Source: an uncultured Bacteroidota bacterium
Lineage (GTDB): Bacteria > Bacteroidota > Bacteroidia > Chitinophagales > Chitinophagaceae
Assembly: GCA_903831935.1 (NCBI GenBank)
Contig: CAIKZP010000044.1
Span: 1 to 46,233 of the forward strand
Reading direction: 5' to 3'
DNA length: 46,233 nt
A program made the translations under genes and the position numbers. Shown one piece after another: positions 8,511 through 17,967 of the stretch (position 1 is its first letter; each line of letters begins with the position of its first letter). The notes beneath the pieces were generated by a model, which saw nothing but the letters and a program-made list of their open reading frames with translations, made no database searches and had not been told where the DNA came from.

Positions 8511-11381
8511 TTAGTTTTCTGCGTATGACGAAATTGGTTCGCAAGTACAAATTAAATTTCTATCTCCATGTGTATTATTAATTCTAGCAACACTAGGCCA
8601 GAATTTATTTAAACGAACATATGGTAAAGGAAATGCAGCCACTTGTCTATTATAACTATGGTTCCACTCATCGGCACAAACAACTGCTTGTGTATGGGGG
8701 GCATTTTTTAGTGCATTATCTAGTTTGTCTATTGTTCCATTTTCAATTGATTGAATTTCGTGGTAAATAGCAATTAAGGCATCGCAAAAACGGTCTAGTT
8801 CTGCTTTGTCTTCGCTTTCTGTTGGCTCAATCATAATTGTGCCTGCAACAGGGAAACTCATAGTTGGTGCATGGAAACCATAATCAATTAATCTTTTAGC
8901 AACATCTTCTGCTTCAATTCCTGCGCTTTGTTTAAATGGTCGGAGGTCTACTATAAATTCGTGCGCACAAGTTCCGTTTGATCCTGCGTATAAAATTTTA
9001 TAATATTTCTCTAATCGTGCACGCATATAATTGGCATTCAATATAGCATACATAGTAGCTAGTTTAACGCCTTCTGCTCCTAGCATTTTAATGTAGGCAT
9101 AACTAATTAATAAAATACTAGCAGAGCCAAATTCAGCAGCACTTACTGCATGATGTGTAGTTGCTGTATTGGTAACATGTCCTGGTAAATAAGCTGCCAA
9201 TTTATCGTTCACACAAATTGGTCCCATGCCAGGTCCACCACCACCGTGAGGGATAGCGAATGTTTTGTGTAAATTTAAATGACATACATCTGCACCAATC
9301 ATTCCCGGACTTGTTAATCCAACTTGTGCATTCATATTGGCGCCATCCATATAAACTAAGCCGCCATTTTCGTGGATAGTGGCACAGATATCTTTTATGG
9401 TTTCTTCAAACACTCCATGTGTAGAAGGATAGGTTACCATAAATGCACCTAGTGTGTCTTTGTATTCAATAGCTTTTGCTTTTAAATCGGCAACATCTAT
9501 ATTTCCTGCTTCATCGCACTTAACTACAACTACTTTAAATCCTGCCATAACAGCACTTGCAGGGTTAGTACCGTGTGCACTAATTGGAATCAATACCAAA
9601 TTTCTGTGTGCTTCATTTCTTGCTTGGTGGTATGCGCGAATGGTTAACAATCCTGCATACTCTCCTTGGGCGCCACTATTGGGTTGTAAACTACAAGCAG
9701 TAAAGCCAGTAATTTTACACAGATAATCATTTAACTCTTGAATAATTTGTTGGTAGCCTAAACTTTGATTGGTAGGAATGAACGGATGTAAACTTCCAAA
9801 CTCTGGCCAGCTTACCGGTATCATTTCTGTTGCTGCATTTAATTTCATGGTGCAACTTCCCAAACTAATCATGCTAGTATTAAGCGATAAATCTTTGTTT
9901 TCAAGTTGTTTAATATAACGCATCATTTGGCTTTCGCTATGGTGGTTATTAAAAACAGGATGTGTTAAATAACTCGATTGTCTGTTTGCAAAAACTGGAA
10001 TATTTGTTAAGCCTAAATCATTGTCAAACTCAATGGTAGCTTCGTCTAATCCTTTTGATTGTGCAAAAACATATACAATATCTAACACATCTTTTTGAGA
10101 ACTAGTTTCGTCTATACTAATACTAATTTGATTTGCATTGGTATAACGTAAATTAATTCCTGCAGCTTCTGCAATGGGTTGAATTGTTGCAGCATTTGCT
10201 TGTACTGTAATGGTATCGAAATAAGTATTGTAAACAGTTGAAAAACCTAATTCTGTAATTGCTTGCGTTAAACTTTGTGTTAATTCACTAACACGTGTTG
10301 CTATATTTTTTAATCCTTCTGGACCATGGTAAACAGCATACATAGCAGCCATATTTGCAAGTAATGCTTGTGCGGTACAAATATTTGAAGTTGCTTTTTC
10401 GCGTTTAATATGTTGCTCTCTTGTTTGCAATGCCATACGTAGTGCGCGATTGCCTTGTGCATCAATACTCACACCAATTAATCTGCCTGGCATGCCTCTT
10501 TTAAATTCATCTTTTGTTGCAAAGAATGCGGCATGTGGTCCACCAAATCCCATAGGTACACCAAATCTTTGTGCACTTCCTACTGCAATATCTGCACCCA
10601 ATTCGCCCGGAGGAGTTAATAATGTTAAAGCCAATAAATCAGTAGCCATAATAACATGTCCACCTGCAGCATGTATGCTATTGTTAAATGCACGGTAGTC
10701 TTCAATAGCGCCTAGGTTATTTGGATATTGTAATAATGCACCAAAATAAGTTTCATCAATGCTTGCTGAATTAAAATCACCAACCACTATTTCAATACCA
10801 ATAGGTTGTGCCCTTGTATACAACACATCAATGGTTTGAGGAAATACATTCGCGTCTACAAATAATTTTGGCTTGGTAATATTGTCGGCCTTGTTAACCT
10901 GATTAAAAATCATTGCCATAGCTTCTGCTGCTGCAGTTGCTTCGTCTAATAAAGAGGCGTTGGCAATTGGTAAACCTGTTAGGTCTGTAACCATGGTTTG
11001 AAAATTCAACAAACTTTCTAAACGACCTTGTGCAATTTCTGCTTGGTAGGGCGTGTATTGGGTATACCATCCTGGATTTTCAAAAATATTTCTTAGAATA
11101 ACACTTGGGGTAATAGTGCCGTAATATCCTTGTCCTATATAGGTTTTATATAACTTATTTTTTGCCGCTACTATTTTAAGATCACTAAGGTATTCATACT
11201 CACCAATGGCTGCAGGAATAGCAAGCGGTTCTTTGATTCGAATTGAATCAGGAATGGTTTTGCTAATGAGTTCCTCTAAACTATTTACCCCAATGGTTTG
11301 GAGCATTAATTTAGTGTCTTTTGCATTTGGGCCAATATGCCTGCCATGAAATTCGTTCGATTGTTGTTGAAATAGGCTCAT
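8511..11381 (-). CDS. gcvP: Glycine dehydrogenase (decarboxylating), P protein of the glycine cleavage system
   Basis: The P protein decarboxylates glycine with PLP and passes the aminomethyl group to lipoyl-H protein. The 956-residue chain is the single-polypeptide form, with two homologous halves fused. It begins at residues 9-18 with [10 protein letters not shown], the usual start of the family. The second half carries [10 protein letters not shown] (507-516), [10 protein letters not shown] (601-610), [11 protein letters not shown] (678-688) and the PLP lysine K706 in [20 protein letters not shown]. Length and key residues match full-length enzymes. The gcvT and gcvH genes are not adjacent, which is common in Bacteroidota. 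It is probably transcribed alone: a -7-like box lies at 11440-11447 and a strong terminator follows the stop. No glycine riboswitch is recognisable in the leader. Confidence 0.97.
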   Translation of the reverse strand: MSLFQQQSNEFHGRHIGPNAKDTKLMLQTIGVNSLEELISKTIPDSIRIKEPLAIPAAIGEYEYLSDLKIVAAKNKLYKTYIGQGYYGTITPSVILRNIFENPGWYTQYTPYQAEIAQGRLESLLNFQTMVTDLTGLPIANASLLDEATAAAEAMAMIFNQVNKADNITKPKLFVDANVFPQTIDVLYTRAQPIGIEIVVGDFNSASIDETYFGALLQYPNNLGAIEDYRAFNNSIHAAGGHVIMATDLLALTLLTPPGELGADIAVGSAQRFGVPMGFGGPHAAFFATKDEFKRGMPGRLIGVSIDAQGNRALRMALQTREQHIKREKATSNICTAQALLANMAAMYAVYHGPEGLKNIATRVSELTQSLTQAITELGFSTVYNTYFDTITVQANAATIQPIAEAAGINLRYTNANQISISIDETSSQKDVLDIVYVFAQSKGLDEATIEFDNDLGLTNIPVFANRQSSYLTHPVFNNHHSESQMMRYIKQLENKDLSLNTSMISLGSCTMKLNAATEMIPVSWPEFGSLHPFIPTNQSLGYQQIIQELNDYLCKITGFTACSLQPNSGAQGEYAGLLTIRAYHQARNEAHRNLVLIPISAHGTNPASAVMAGFKVVVVKCDEAGNIDVADLKAKAIEYKDTLGAFMVTYPSTHGVFEETIKDICATIHENGGLVYMDGANMNAQVGLTSPGMIGADVCHLNLHKTFAIPHGGGGPGMGPICVNDKLAAYLPGHVTNTATTHHAVSAAEFGSASILLISYAYIKMLGAEGVKLATMYAILNANYMRARLEKYYKILYAGSNGTCAHEFIVDLRPFKQSAGIEAEDVAKRLIDYGFHAPTMSFPVAGTIMIEPTESEDKAELDRFCDALIAIYHEIQSIENGTIDKLDNALKNAPHTQAVVCADEWNHSYNRQVAAFPLPYVRLNKFWPSVARINNTHGDRNLICTCEPISSYAEN

Positions 11382-11439
11382 AGATAGTTCCAGATTTACC
11401 AGTTAAATAGACGTTTAATCTTGTATGATTTTAACGCCG

Positions 11440-11447
11440 CAAAGTTA
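11440..11447 (-). promoter_or_regulatory. Candidate -7 promoter element for gcvP
   Basis: On the minus strand the eight bases read TAACTTTG, an exact match to the Bacteroidota -7 consensus TAnnTTTG, 58 bases upstream of the gcvP start. I do not see a good TTTG -33 partner at the usual 19-21 base spacing. Such a motif arises by chance in AT-rich DNA, so this is only suggestive. Confidence 0.35.
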
Positions 11448-11538
11448 AGTGGATGCATTGGGATTCTTAAGTAGTGTTAAGAAATTGTTCGTTTTGTATT
11501 GAACGGCCTAACTTGCACTATAAAACAAAGATTTTTAG

Positions 11539-12027
11539 ATGATTCCGGATATTAAATTAGACAGTTGGGAGAAAAGGAGTGAGGAGCACCAAAAACAGTA
11601 CAAATACCTCTTACAAAAAGCCGACAAAAACAAGGTTTTAAAGCTTTTGCCCGAATTGCACGATGCCGCATTTGAAAAAATTGATTGCTTACAATGCGCA
11701 AATTGCTGTAAAAACTATTCTCCAAGGTTTAAAATGCCTGATATTAAACGTATAAGTAAGTACTTGCGTATTAAAGAAACGGTATTTATAGACACCTATT
11801 TAACTATGGATACAGAAGGCGATTATGTAACCAAAACATCGCCTTGTCCTTTTTTAGGATCAGATAATTATTGTTCTATTTACAAAGAGAGGCCAACTGA
11901 TTGCCACCGTTTTCCTTATACCGACGAAGATGTGTTGTTAAAAAAACCTGTGATTACTATTAAAAATTCTAGTTTTTGCCCAGCGGTTTATTTTGTTTTG
12001 GAAGGATTATTGGCTAATCTTAAATAA
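11539..12027 (+). CDS. YkgJ-family cysteine-cluster protein
   Basis: The 162-residue soluble protein carries the family's spaced cysteines: C50, C53, C56 and C57 in DCLQCANCCKNYSPRF, then C103, C112, C122 and C147, including SPCPFLGSDNYCSIYKERP and CHRFPY. This CxxCxxCC plus CPFL...CxIYxxRPxxCRxFP arrangement defines the YkgJ/Fe-S (zinc or iron-sulfur) family, whose biochemical function is largely unknown. The start at 11539 is an ATG about 157 bases from the divergent gcvP start. It ends seven bases before the convergent MFS gene. No partner enzyme is adjacent, so no pathway can be proposed. Confidence 0.88.
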   Translation: MIPDIKLDSWEKRSEEHQKQYKYLLQKADKNKVLKLLPELHDAAFEKIDCLQCANCCKNYSPRFKMPDIKRISKYLRIKETVFIDTYLTMDTEGDYVTKTSPCPFLGSDNYCSIYKERPTDCHRFPYTDEDVLLKKPVITIKNSSFCPAVYFVLEGLLANLK

Positions 12028-12034
12028 TACTATT

Positions 12035-13282
12035 TTAATATTCCATCTTTTTTAATGCAGGCGCTTTAAACCAAGTAGTAGCTACAACAAAAATAGTCAT
12101 GCATCCCCCAAATAAAACGGAGGGAACTACGCCTATTAATTTAGCAGCAATACCGCTTTCAAATTGCCCCAATTCATTACTGCTATTAATAAACATAGAG
12201 TTAACACTCATAACCCTGCCGCGCATATTATCGGGTGTTTTTAATTGGATAATAGTGCCACGAATCACTACACTAATTCCATCTAAAAATCCGCTAAGTA
12301 ATAATGCGGCAAAAGAAATCCAAAAAGATTTAGACAGCGCAAATACAATAATGCAAATGCCAAATCCGCCAATGGCAAAAAATAATTTTCGACCTTGTTT
12401 TTTGTGTAATGGAAAAACCGTTAGTAAAATTACTACTAGTATAGAACCTATGTCTGATGCGGCATTCAGCCATCCAAATCCAATAGCACCCACATTTAAA
12501 ATATCTTTTGCAAACACAGGAATCATAGCAACTGCTCCACCAAATAGTACAGCAAAAAGGTCGAGTGTTAGTGCGCCTAATACTTCTTTTGTTTTGAATA
12601 CAAATCGAATGCCTTCTTTTACACTTTCTAGTGTTTTTTGTTCGCCGGCTTCTTTTAATGCAGGCTTAGATTTAATGCGCCACATAAAAGCAAATCCTAT
12701 AAAAACTAAAAAAACAATAATGGCCAATGAGTTGGTATTGCCTACGCCTGCAATAAAAAATCCAACAGAAGCATGGCCTATTACTGAAGCACTTAGCCAA
12801 ATTCCTTGACTCCAAGTGGTAGCATTTTGCAATAAATTTTTGGGAACAATTGATGCTAACATGGTGCCAAAACTTGGGCCAGTAAAGGATCTGATAATTC
12901 CAGTGAAAAAGATAATGATGTAAATACTAAATACAATCCAATGTTTACTTAAAATGGTAGAACTAATATGAGTAGATAGCATTAATAATAAAATGGCACA
13001 TACTAAGTATAGAAACACGCCTGTTAATAGTAATTTTCTTTTTTCGCTAATGTCTATGATATGACCGGCATATAAGGATAGTGAAACGGCCGGAATTACT
13101 TCGCTCAATCCTATCAAACCTATGGCAAATGGATCATTGGTTAATTCGTACACCCACCATCCAACCAAAGTGCCCATCATACGCAATCCCATAATAAACA
13201 AAAAACGCCCAAGCATCAAATTGCGAAATTCAGCAATTCGCATAGCGGCTACAGGGTCATTCGTTTTTTGTATGGTATCCAT
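12035..13282 (-). CDS. MFS transporter, EntS-like exporter type
   Basis: The 415-residue protein is hydrophobic throughout with about 12 membrane segments. It fits the MFS_3/EntS branch: LMLGRFLFIMGLRMMGTLVGWWVYELT in the first helix (given here only as the start LMLGRFLFIMGLRM), then motif-A-like GHIIDISEKRKLL near residues 73-85, GPSFGTMLASIVPKNLLQNA in helix 4/loop, and RGTIIQLKTPDNMRGRVMSV near the end. Members of this branch export siderophores or drugs, but the substrate cannot be read from sequence. It starts 21 bases after the stop of the deoxynucleoside kinase gene in the same direction, so folK, the kinase and this gene probably share a transcript without an obvious functional link. 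Confidence 0.88.
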   Translation of the reverse strand: MDTIQKTNDPVAAMRIAEFRNLMLGRFLFIMGLRMMGTLVGWWVYELTNDPFAIGLIGLSEVIPAVSLSLYAGHIIDISEKRKLLLTGVFLYLVCAILLLMLSTHISSTILSKHWIVFSIYIIIFFTGIIRSFTGPSFGTMLASIVPKNLLQNATTWSQGIWLSASVIGHASVGFFIAGVGNTNSLAIIVFLVFIGFAFMWRIKSKPALKEAGEQKTLESVKEGIRFVFKTKEVLGALTLDLFAVLFGGAVAMIPVFAKDILNVGAIGFGWLNAASDIGSILVVILLTVFPLHKKQGRKLFFAIGGFGICIIVFALSKSFWISFAALLLSGFLDGISVVIRGTIIQLKTPDNMRGRVMSVNSMFINSSNELGQFESGIAAKLIGVVPSVLFGGCMTIFVVATTWFKAPALKKMEY

Positions 13283-13303
13283 AAATAATTGTTCTCTGAA
13301 ATT

Positions 13304-13936
13304 TTAGGGCAAACTAAAATAATGTTGACCGTTTTCAAAGTCTTTGTCTAGTGCATCAATCACTACTTGTAAATGTTTTTCATTGCCTAAAAAATCGGCA
13401 TTACTAGCATCAATGAAAATTGTTTTGATATTGTGTTGTTTGATATAATTGGTATAGGTCTCTTGTAAATTAAACAAATAAGCATCAGGAATGGCTTGTT
13501 CATAAGAGCGATTCCTTTTTTTAATATTTGCTTGTAATTTATTTACCGGTGCATGTAAGTAAATAAGAATATCCGGAAAGCTTATTTGTTGGTGAATGAT
13601 GTCGAATAATTTTTGGTATAAATGAAACTCTTCTTCGGGCAAGTTTACTTTAGCAAACAACAAGCATTTTGTAAAAAGATAATCAGATATGGTAACACTT
13701 TGAAAAAGGTCTTTAGTGTGTAAAGTATCTTTTAATTGTTTGTATCGTTCAGCCATAAAAAACAGTTCTACCGGAAACGCATATTGTGCTGGGCTTTCGT
13801 AAAACTTAGTTAAGAATGGGTTTTCTGCAAACTCTTCTAGTATGATGCGTGCATTGTAATGCTTAGCCAATAAATTGGTCAGCGTTGTTTTTCCTGCGCC
13901 TATATTTCCTTCAACTGTAATAAACTGATGCTTCAT
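13304..13936 (-). CDS. Deoxynucleoside kinase (dAdo/dGuo kinase type)
   Basis: This 210-residue cytoplasmic kinase phosphorylates deoxynucleosides for salvage. The P-loop is at residues 10-17 (GNIGAGKT), followed by LEEFAENPFLTKFY, the substrate-site Glu region. The middle has MAERYKQLKD and a VTISDYLFTKCLLF segment at the place of the family's catalytic (D/E)R-type motif. The LID region is NIKKRNRSYEQAI. Length matches the bacterial dNK family. Base specificity (adenine, guanine or pyrimidine deoxynucleosides) is not decided by these features. It lies 50 bases downstream of folK and 21 bases upstream of the MFS gene, all leftward. Confidence 0.9.
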   Translation of the reverse strand: MKHQFITVEGNIGAGKTTLTNLLAKHYNARIILEEFAENPFLTKFYESPAQYAFPVELFFMAERYKQLKDTLHTKDLFQSVTISDYLFTKCLLFAKVNLPEEEFHLYQKLFDIIHQQISFPDILIYLHAPVNKLQANIKKRNRSYEQAIPDAYLFNLQETYTNYIKQHNIKTIFIDASNADFLGNEKHLQVVIDALDKDFENGQHYFSLP

Positions 13937-13986
13937 TCTAAATGTTCGTATTCTAACAAAAATAAGTGCCTATATTATCTTGTGCC

Positions 13987-14466
13987 CTATAATTTTTGCA
14001 CATCGAGGGTGTCTTTACAATCCATTAATAGTTCTTTGACGGTTTTTTGTAAAATAGGGTGGACCAAATTAGGGGCAATTTCAGCTAATGGCAAGAGTGC
14101 AAAACGCCTTTCTTCCATTGCAGGATGAGGTAATATGAGGGTTTCAGTATTTAAAATCAAATTGTTAATTAATAGGATGTCTAAGTCAATTAAACGAGGC
14201 CCAAGTTTAATGCTTCTAATTCGACCCATATTGGTTTCAATAGATAACAATTGCTCCATCAAGGCTTTGGGCTCCAAAATTGTTTCAATGCTTACAGCTT
14301 GGTTATAAAATGATGGTTGATTGGTGAGTCCCCAAGCAGCTGTTTCGTATATTGCAGACAAATCCAGAATCTTTCCGCAGTTTTTTTCAATTTGATGGAG
14401 GGCATTTTGCAGATTTGCAGATCTGTTACCAAGGTTACCGCCAATCAGCAAATATGCTACATTCAT
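13987..14466 (-). CDS. folK: 2-amino-4-hydroxy-6-hydroxymethyldihydropteridine pyrophosphokinase (HPPK)
   Basis: HPPK transfers pyrophosphate from ATP to the pterin in folate synthesis. The 159-residue protein shows the family motifs in order: LLIGGNLGNRSANL at 6-19, YETAAWG at 40-46 with NQAVSIET after it, GRIR-S-IKLGPRLIDLDILL at 81-99 with the two magnesium aspartates D94 and D96, and LPHPAMEERRFALLPLAEIAP at 112-132. Length is typical for the monofunctional enzyme. It is the first gene of a leftward group and is divergent from sppA across a 61-base gap that must hold both promoters; I could not identify a convincing box there. Confidence 0.95.
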   Translation of the reverse strand: MNVAYLLIGGNLGNRSANLQNALHQIEKNCGKILDLSAIYETAAWGLTNQPSFYNQAVSIETILEPKALMEQLLSIETNMGRIRSIKLGPRLIDLDILLINNLILNTETLILPHPAMEERRFALLPLAEIAPNLVHPILQKTVKELLMDCKDTLDVQKL

Positions 14467-14527
14467 AATTGATTAATACTAATAAGGTTCAAATATCTTT
14501 AATTTCATTTAAGTAGATAATAATTTT

Positions 14528-16282
14528 ATGAGAAGCTTTTTCAAATCATTTTTTGCAACCTTGTTAGCAATGGTTGTTTTTACCATTCTAGGCGTGTTTG
14601 TTATTATAGGAATTGTTGCATCGGCAGCTTCTGCAGACAAGCCTGATATTGGTGTAAAAGGGGTGCTATTATTAGACCTTTCAAGCGCCTTTAAAGAACA
14701 GTCTATCGACAATCCTTTAGCGCTATTTACTGGTGGAGAAGCAATGGATGCGCCTAGTTTGTATGATGTGATTCGAATGATTCAATATGCAAAATCCGAT
14801 TCTGCTATTAAAGGTATTTATATTGCTTGTTCCAATAATGCCAATGGTTATGCAGCCAGTGAAGAACTTCGAAAAGCCATTGTTGATTTTAAACGCAGCA
14901 AAAAATTTGTGTTGGCTTATGGAGAAACCATTTCTCAAAAAGGATATTATATAGGAAGTGCCGCTAATAAAATTTATTGCCATCCGCAAGGTGGTTTAGA
15001 GTTTGACGGTTTTTCATCGAACATGATGTATTTAAAGGGTTTGTTGGATAAATTAGAAATCCAGCCACAAATATTTTATGCAGGAAAATTTAAAAGTGCC
15101 ACAGAGCCATTGCGTGCCACGCAAATGTCGGATGCCAATCGTTTACAAACCAGTGTTTGGATGGGCGATTTGTATGCACAATTTTTACAATCAATTGCAG
15201 TAACCCGTCAATTGGATTCTGCCAAATTGCGTCAATTAGCAGTTGCTGGTGCCATTCAAACTGCACATGATGCAGTAGCCAATGAATTATTAGACGGTTT
15301 AAAATACGACGATGAATTAAAAGCCGAGATTAACCGTAGATTATTAAACGAAGCAAATTCAAAAATAAATTTTGTACACTTTAGCGACTATGCAAAAGCG
15401 GCAAATTTTAAACAAGATGGCAACAAAAAAATTGCGGTAGTATACGCTGCTGGAGATATTGTTGGCGGCAAAGGAGACAATGAATCTGTAGGTAGTGATG
15501 CATTTAGGGCTTTACTACAAAAATTACGATTAGACGATGATATTAAAGCAATTGTATTTCGTGTAAATTCTCCTGGAGGTAGTTCACTTGCTAGTGATGT
15601 AATTTGGCGTGAAGTTTCTTTAACTAAAAAAGTAAAACCTGTTATTGTAAGTATGGGTGATGTAGCAGCATCTGGTGGTTATTATATTGCTTGTAATGCC
15701 GATTCTGTTTTTGCTAATGCCAATACAATTACTGGATCTATTGGCGTGTTTAGTATCATTCCAAATTTTCAATCCTTCTTTAAAAATAAATTAGGAATTA
15801 GTTTCGATGGTGTAAAAACGGCACCTTATGCAGATATGGGTGGAACAGATAGGCCATTAAATGAAACTGAAAAACGTTTTGTACAAAACAGTGTAGATTC
15901 TATTTATAATACCTTCAAATCACGTGTAGCAGCTGGTCGCAAAAAAAATATGGATTATGTTGATAGCATTGCCCAGGGCCGCGTTTGGACAGGTACAAGG
16001 GGTATGGGTATTGGTTTAGTAGATAGAATTGGTACCATGCAAGATGCTATTGACTGTGCTGTTAAAATGGCAAAACTTTCTAGTTATAGAATTAAGGAGT
16101 ATCCTGAAAAGAAAAATATGATTGAGGAGTTACTAGAGAATTATAAAAAATCTGTAAAAACCAATTTAATTAAAGAAGAAATTGGAGAGAAAGAATATAA
16201 AATATTACAACAGGTAAAACAATTGAAAAATACAATTGGTGAGCCACAAAGTCGTTTGCCATTTATGGTTGATACGCATTAA
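14528..16282 (+). CDS. sppA: Signal peptide peptidase SppA, long (67K) form
   Basis: SppA is a membrane-anchored Ser-Lys protease that degrades cleaved signal peptides. One N-terminal membrane segment spans about residues 9-33. The protein (584 residues) has the duplicated crotonase-like halves of the long form. The general-base lysine is K148 in GSAANKIYCHPQGG in the N-terminal half, and the nucleophile is S382 in MGDVAASGGYYIACN in the C-terminal half, matching the E. coli arrangement. TITGSIGVFSIIPNFQ and GRVWTGTRGMGIGLVDRIG are further conserved blocks. The active domain is expected to face the periplasm. It leads a rightward group with an ABC-2 permease 36 bases downstream and an SRPBCC protein. 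Confidence 0.95.
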   Translation: MRSFFKSFFATLLAMVVFTILGVFVIIGIVASAASADKPDIGVKGVLLLDLSSAFKEQSIDNPLALFTGGEAMDAPSLYDVIRMIQYAKSDSAIKGIYIACSNNANGYAASEELRKAIVDFKRSKKFVLAYGETISQKGYYIGSAANKIYCHPQGGLEFDGFSSNMMYLKGLLDKLEIQPQIFYAGKFKSATEPLRATQMSDANRLQTSVWMGDLYAQFLQSIAVTRQLDSAKLRQLAVAGAIQTAHDAVANELLDGLKYDDELKAEINRRLLNEANSKINFVHFSDYAKAANFKQDGNKKIAVVYAAGDIVGGKGDNESVGSDAFRALLQKLRLDDDIKAIVFRVNSPGGSSLASDVIWREVSLTKKVKPVIVSMGDVAASGGYYIACNADSVFANANTITGSIGVFSIIPNFQSFFKNKLGISFDGVKTAPYADMGGTDRPLNETEKRFVQNSVDSIYNTFKSRVAAGRKKNMDYVDSIAQGRVWTGTRGMGIGLVDRIGTMQDAIDCAVKMAKLSSYRIKEYPEKKNMIEELLENYKKSVKTNLIKEEIGEKEYKILQQVKQLKNTIGEPQSRLPFMVDTH

Positions 16283-16318
16283 TTAGCATTAGTTTTTTAA
16301 CTGTTAGAATAGCATTCA

Positions 16319-17425
16319 ATGAAAGGAAGTTATAGCCAAACCAAGGCAATGTTTGCAATTACAAAAGCAAGCTTAAAAGCTATTTTTAGAAGCCCTTCTG
16401 CGGTGGTTTTTAGCATTGCATTTCCATTGGTTTTTATTTTAGTATTTGGTTTTGTTGGAAGCGGTGGTAAAGTGTCGGTAAATATTGCATTTGATAGTAA
16501 AACAGATACCACCAATCCTATTTATACAAGTATTAAACGAATTGCAGGAATTACAGTAGTTAAAAAAACTGGTGTTGAACTACAAGAAGATTTAGAAAAA
16601 GGCAGAATAACAGCTATTGTATTAATTAGAAAGACTGGATTAACAAATCCTTTGTACACCATTGATTTAACTAGCTCCGAAGCGGTTAATCCGCAAAATA
16701 TACAAGTTTTACAATCAATTTTAAATGCAGTTATTGCAGGAATCAATCAGCAACAATTTGCTAATACACCTACTGTTGCTGCTATTAGTAAAACAGTACA
16801 AAAAATTCCAGGAAGGGTTTATAGAACCATTGATTTTATTTTGCCCGGACAACTTGGTTTTTCATTGTTAAGTTCTGGTGTTTTTGGTGTGGCTTTTTTA
16901 TTTTTTAACCTCCGTCAACAACTTGTTTTAAAACGGTTTTATGCAACGCCTATTCGAAGAGGATATATTGTTTTGGGTGAAGCGCTTAGTAGGGTGATCT
17001 TTCAAATGCTTACTGCTATTATAATTATTTTGGTAGGACATTTTGCTTTTCATTTTACACTCGTACATGGTGTTGAAACTTTTTTGGATATTATGTTATT
17101 GAGTTTTTTATCATTACTATTATTTATGGGATTTGGTTTTATTGTAAGCAGTATTGCCAAAACAGAAAGTACTATTCCGCCATTTGCAAACATTATTACA
17201 TTGCCTCAGTTTTTATTAGCCGGAACATTTTTTTCAATAGAGGCTTTTCCTAGTTGGCTGCAACCCATTTGTAAAATTTTACCGCTAACGCATTTTAATA
17301 ATGCCATGCGAAATATTGCATTTGAAGGCGCTAGCTTAACTAGTTGTTGGCAAGACATTGGTATTCTTGGAATATGGACGGTTGTGGTTTATAGTATTGC
17401 TTTTAAAACATTTAAGTGGGAATAA
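16319..17425 (+). CDS. ABC-2 type transporter permease
   Basis: The 368-residue protein has one N-terminal membrane helix (about 27-46, AVVFSIAFPLVFILVFGFVG), a large extracytoplasmic domain up to about residue 175, and five further helices, the YhhJ/DrrB-like ABC2_membrane_3 topology. LSSGVFGVAFLFF and LKRFYATPIRRGYIVLGEAL correspond to the conserved coupling region of ABC-2 exporters. The C-terminal part contains the family's LPLTHFNNAMRNIAFEG. No ATP-binding subunit is encoded within this window apart from the soluble ABC-F protein, so the ATPase partner must be encoded elsewhere. The substrate is unknown. It lies 36 bases after sppA and two bases before the SRPBCC gene. Confidence 0.88.
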   Translation: MKGSYSQTKAMFAITKASLKAIFRSPSAVVFSIAFPLVFILVFGFVGSGGKVSVNIAFDSKTDTTNPIYTSIKRIAGITVVKKTGVELQEDLEKGRITAIVLIRKTGLTNPLYTIDLTSSEAVNPQNIQVLQSILNAVIAGINQQQFANTPTVAAISKTVQKIPGRVYRTIDFILPGQLGFSLLSSGVFGVAFLFFNLRQQLVLKRFYATPIRRGYIVLGEALSRVIFQMLTAIIIILVGHFAFHFTLVHGVETFLDIMLLSFLSLLLFMGFGFIVSSIAKTESTIPPFANIITLPQFLLAGTFFSIEAFPSWLQPICKILPLTHFNNAMRNIAFEGASLTSCWQDIGILGIWTVVVYSIAFKTFKWE

Positions 17426-17427
17426 TT

Positions 17428-17943
17428 ATGCGATTTTTAAAATTGGGTTTAATTAGTATTGTAGCCATTTTTTGTGTGATGCTATTTTTTTCAATCTTAA
17501 TGCCTTCTATGGTATTGGTATCTCGTGCTGTAGATATTAGTGCGCCCGTAGATTCCATTAAATATCGTGTATCTGATTTAAACCAATGGACTAATTGGAT
17601 TAATGGAATGCAATCAAAAACAGTATCTATTAAATCTGCTAAAGAAGCACAATTAGGATCATCAACTGTTACCATTAATACTATTACAGACACCACTGTT
17701 GTAACAGGATGGACATCTAGTACTAAATCATTTCAACTTAGCACTATTCGATTTATTACCCGCCCCAATAGCACCATTACTACTGTTCAATGGCAATTTG
17801 AACAACACTTAAATTGGTATCCTTGGGAGAAATTAGGGTCATTTATGAATGATAAAATTTTGGGCCCGATGATGGAACAAAATTTATTAAACTTAAAACA
17901 TTTGGCAGAAAATCAGCCGGTGTTTACTACCATTCCTCAGTAG
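17428..17943 (+). CDS. Membrane-anchored SRPBCC/polyketide-cyclase-like protein
   Basis: The product of about 171 residues has one N-terminal hydrophobic helix (about 3-27) followed by a domain with the SRPBCC pattern: ISAPVDSIKYRVSDLNQWTNWINGM near the start (quoted in part: VDSIKYRVSDLNQWTNW), a beta-rich middle, and a long C-terminal helix ending LLNLKHLAEN. Such helix-grip folds bind hydrophobic ligands. The ATG at 17428 is preferred over an in-frame GTG at 17416, which overlaps the permease stop; the ATG lies two bases after that stop. The tight spacing suggests cotranscription with sppA and the permease. No ligand can be inferred. Confidence 0.8.
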   Translation: MRFLKLGLISIVAIFCVMLFFSILMPSMVLVSRAVDISAPVDSIKYRVSDLNQWTNWINGMQSKTVSIKSAKEAQLGSSTVTINTITDTTVVTGWTSSTKSFQLSTIRFITRPNSTITTVQWQFEQHLNWYPWEKLGSFMNDKILGPMMEQNLLNLKHLAENQPVFTTIPQ

Positions 17944-17967
17944 CTTATTGAGTGATTAACCAACCAA

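Noticed and set aside
12099..12809. Long open frame (236 codons) opposite the EntS-like MFS gene
   Set aside because: Its translation is proline/asparagine/isoleucine-rich without domain features, and it lies wholly antisense to a well-supported transporter.
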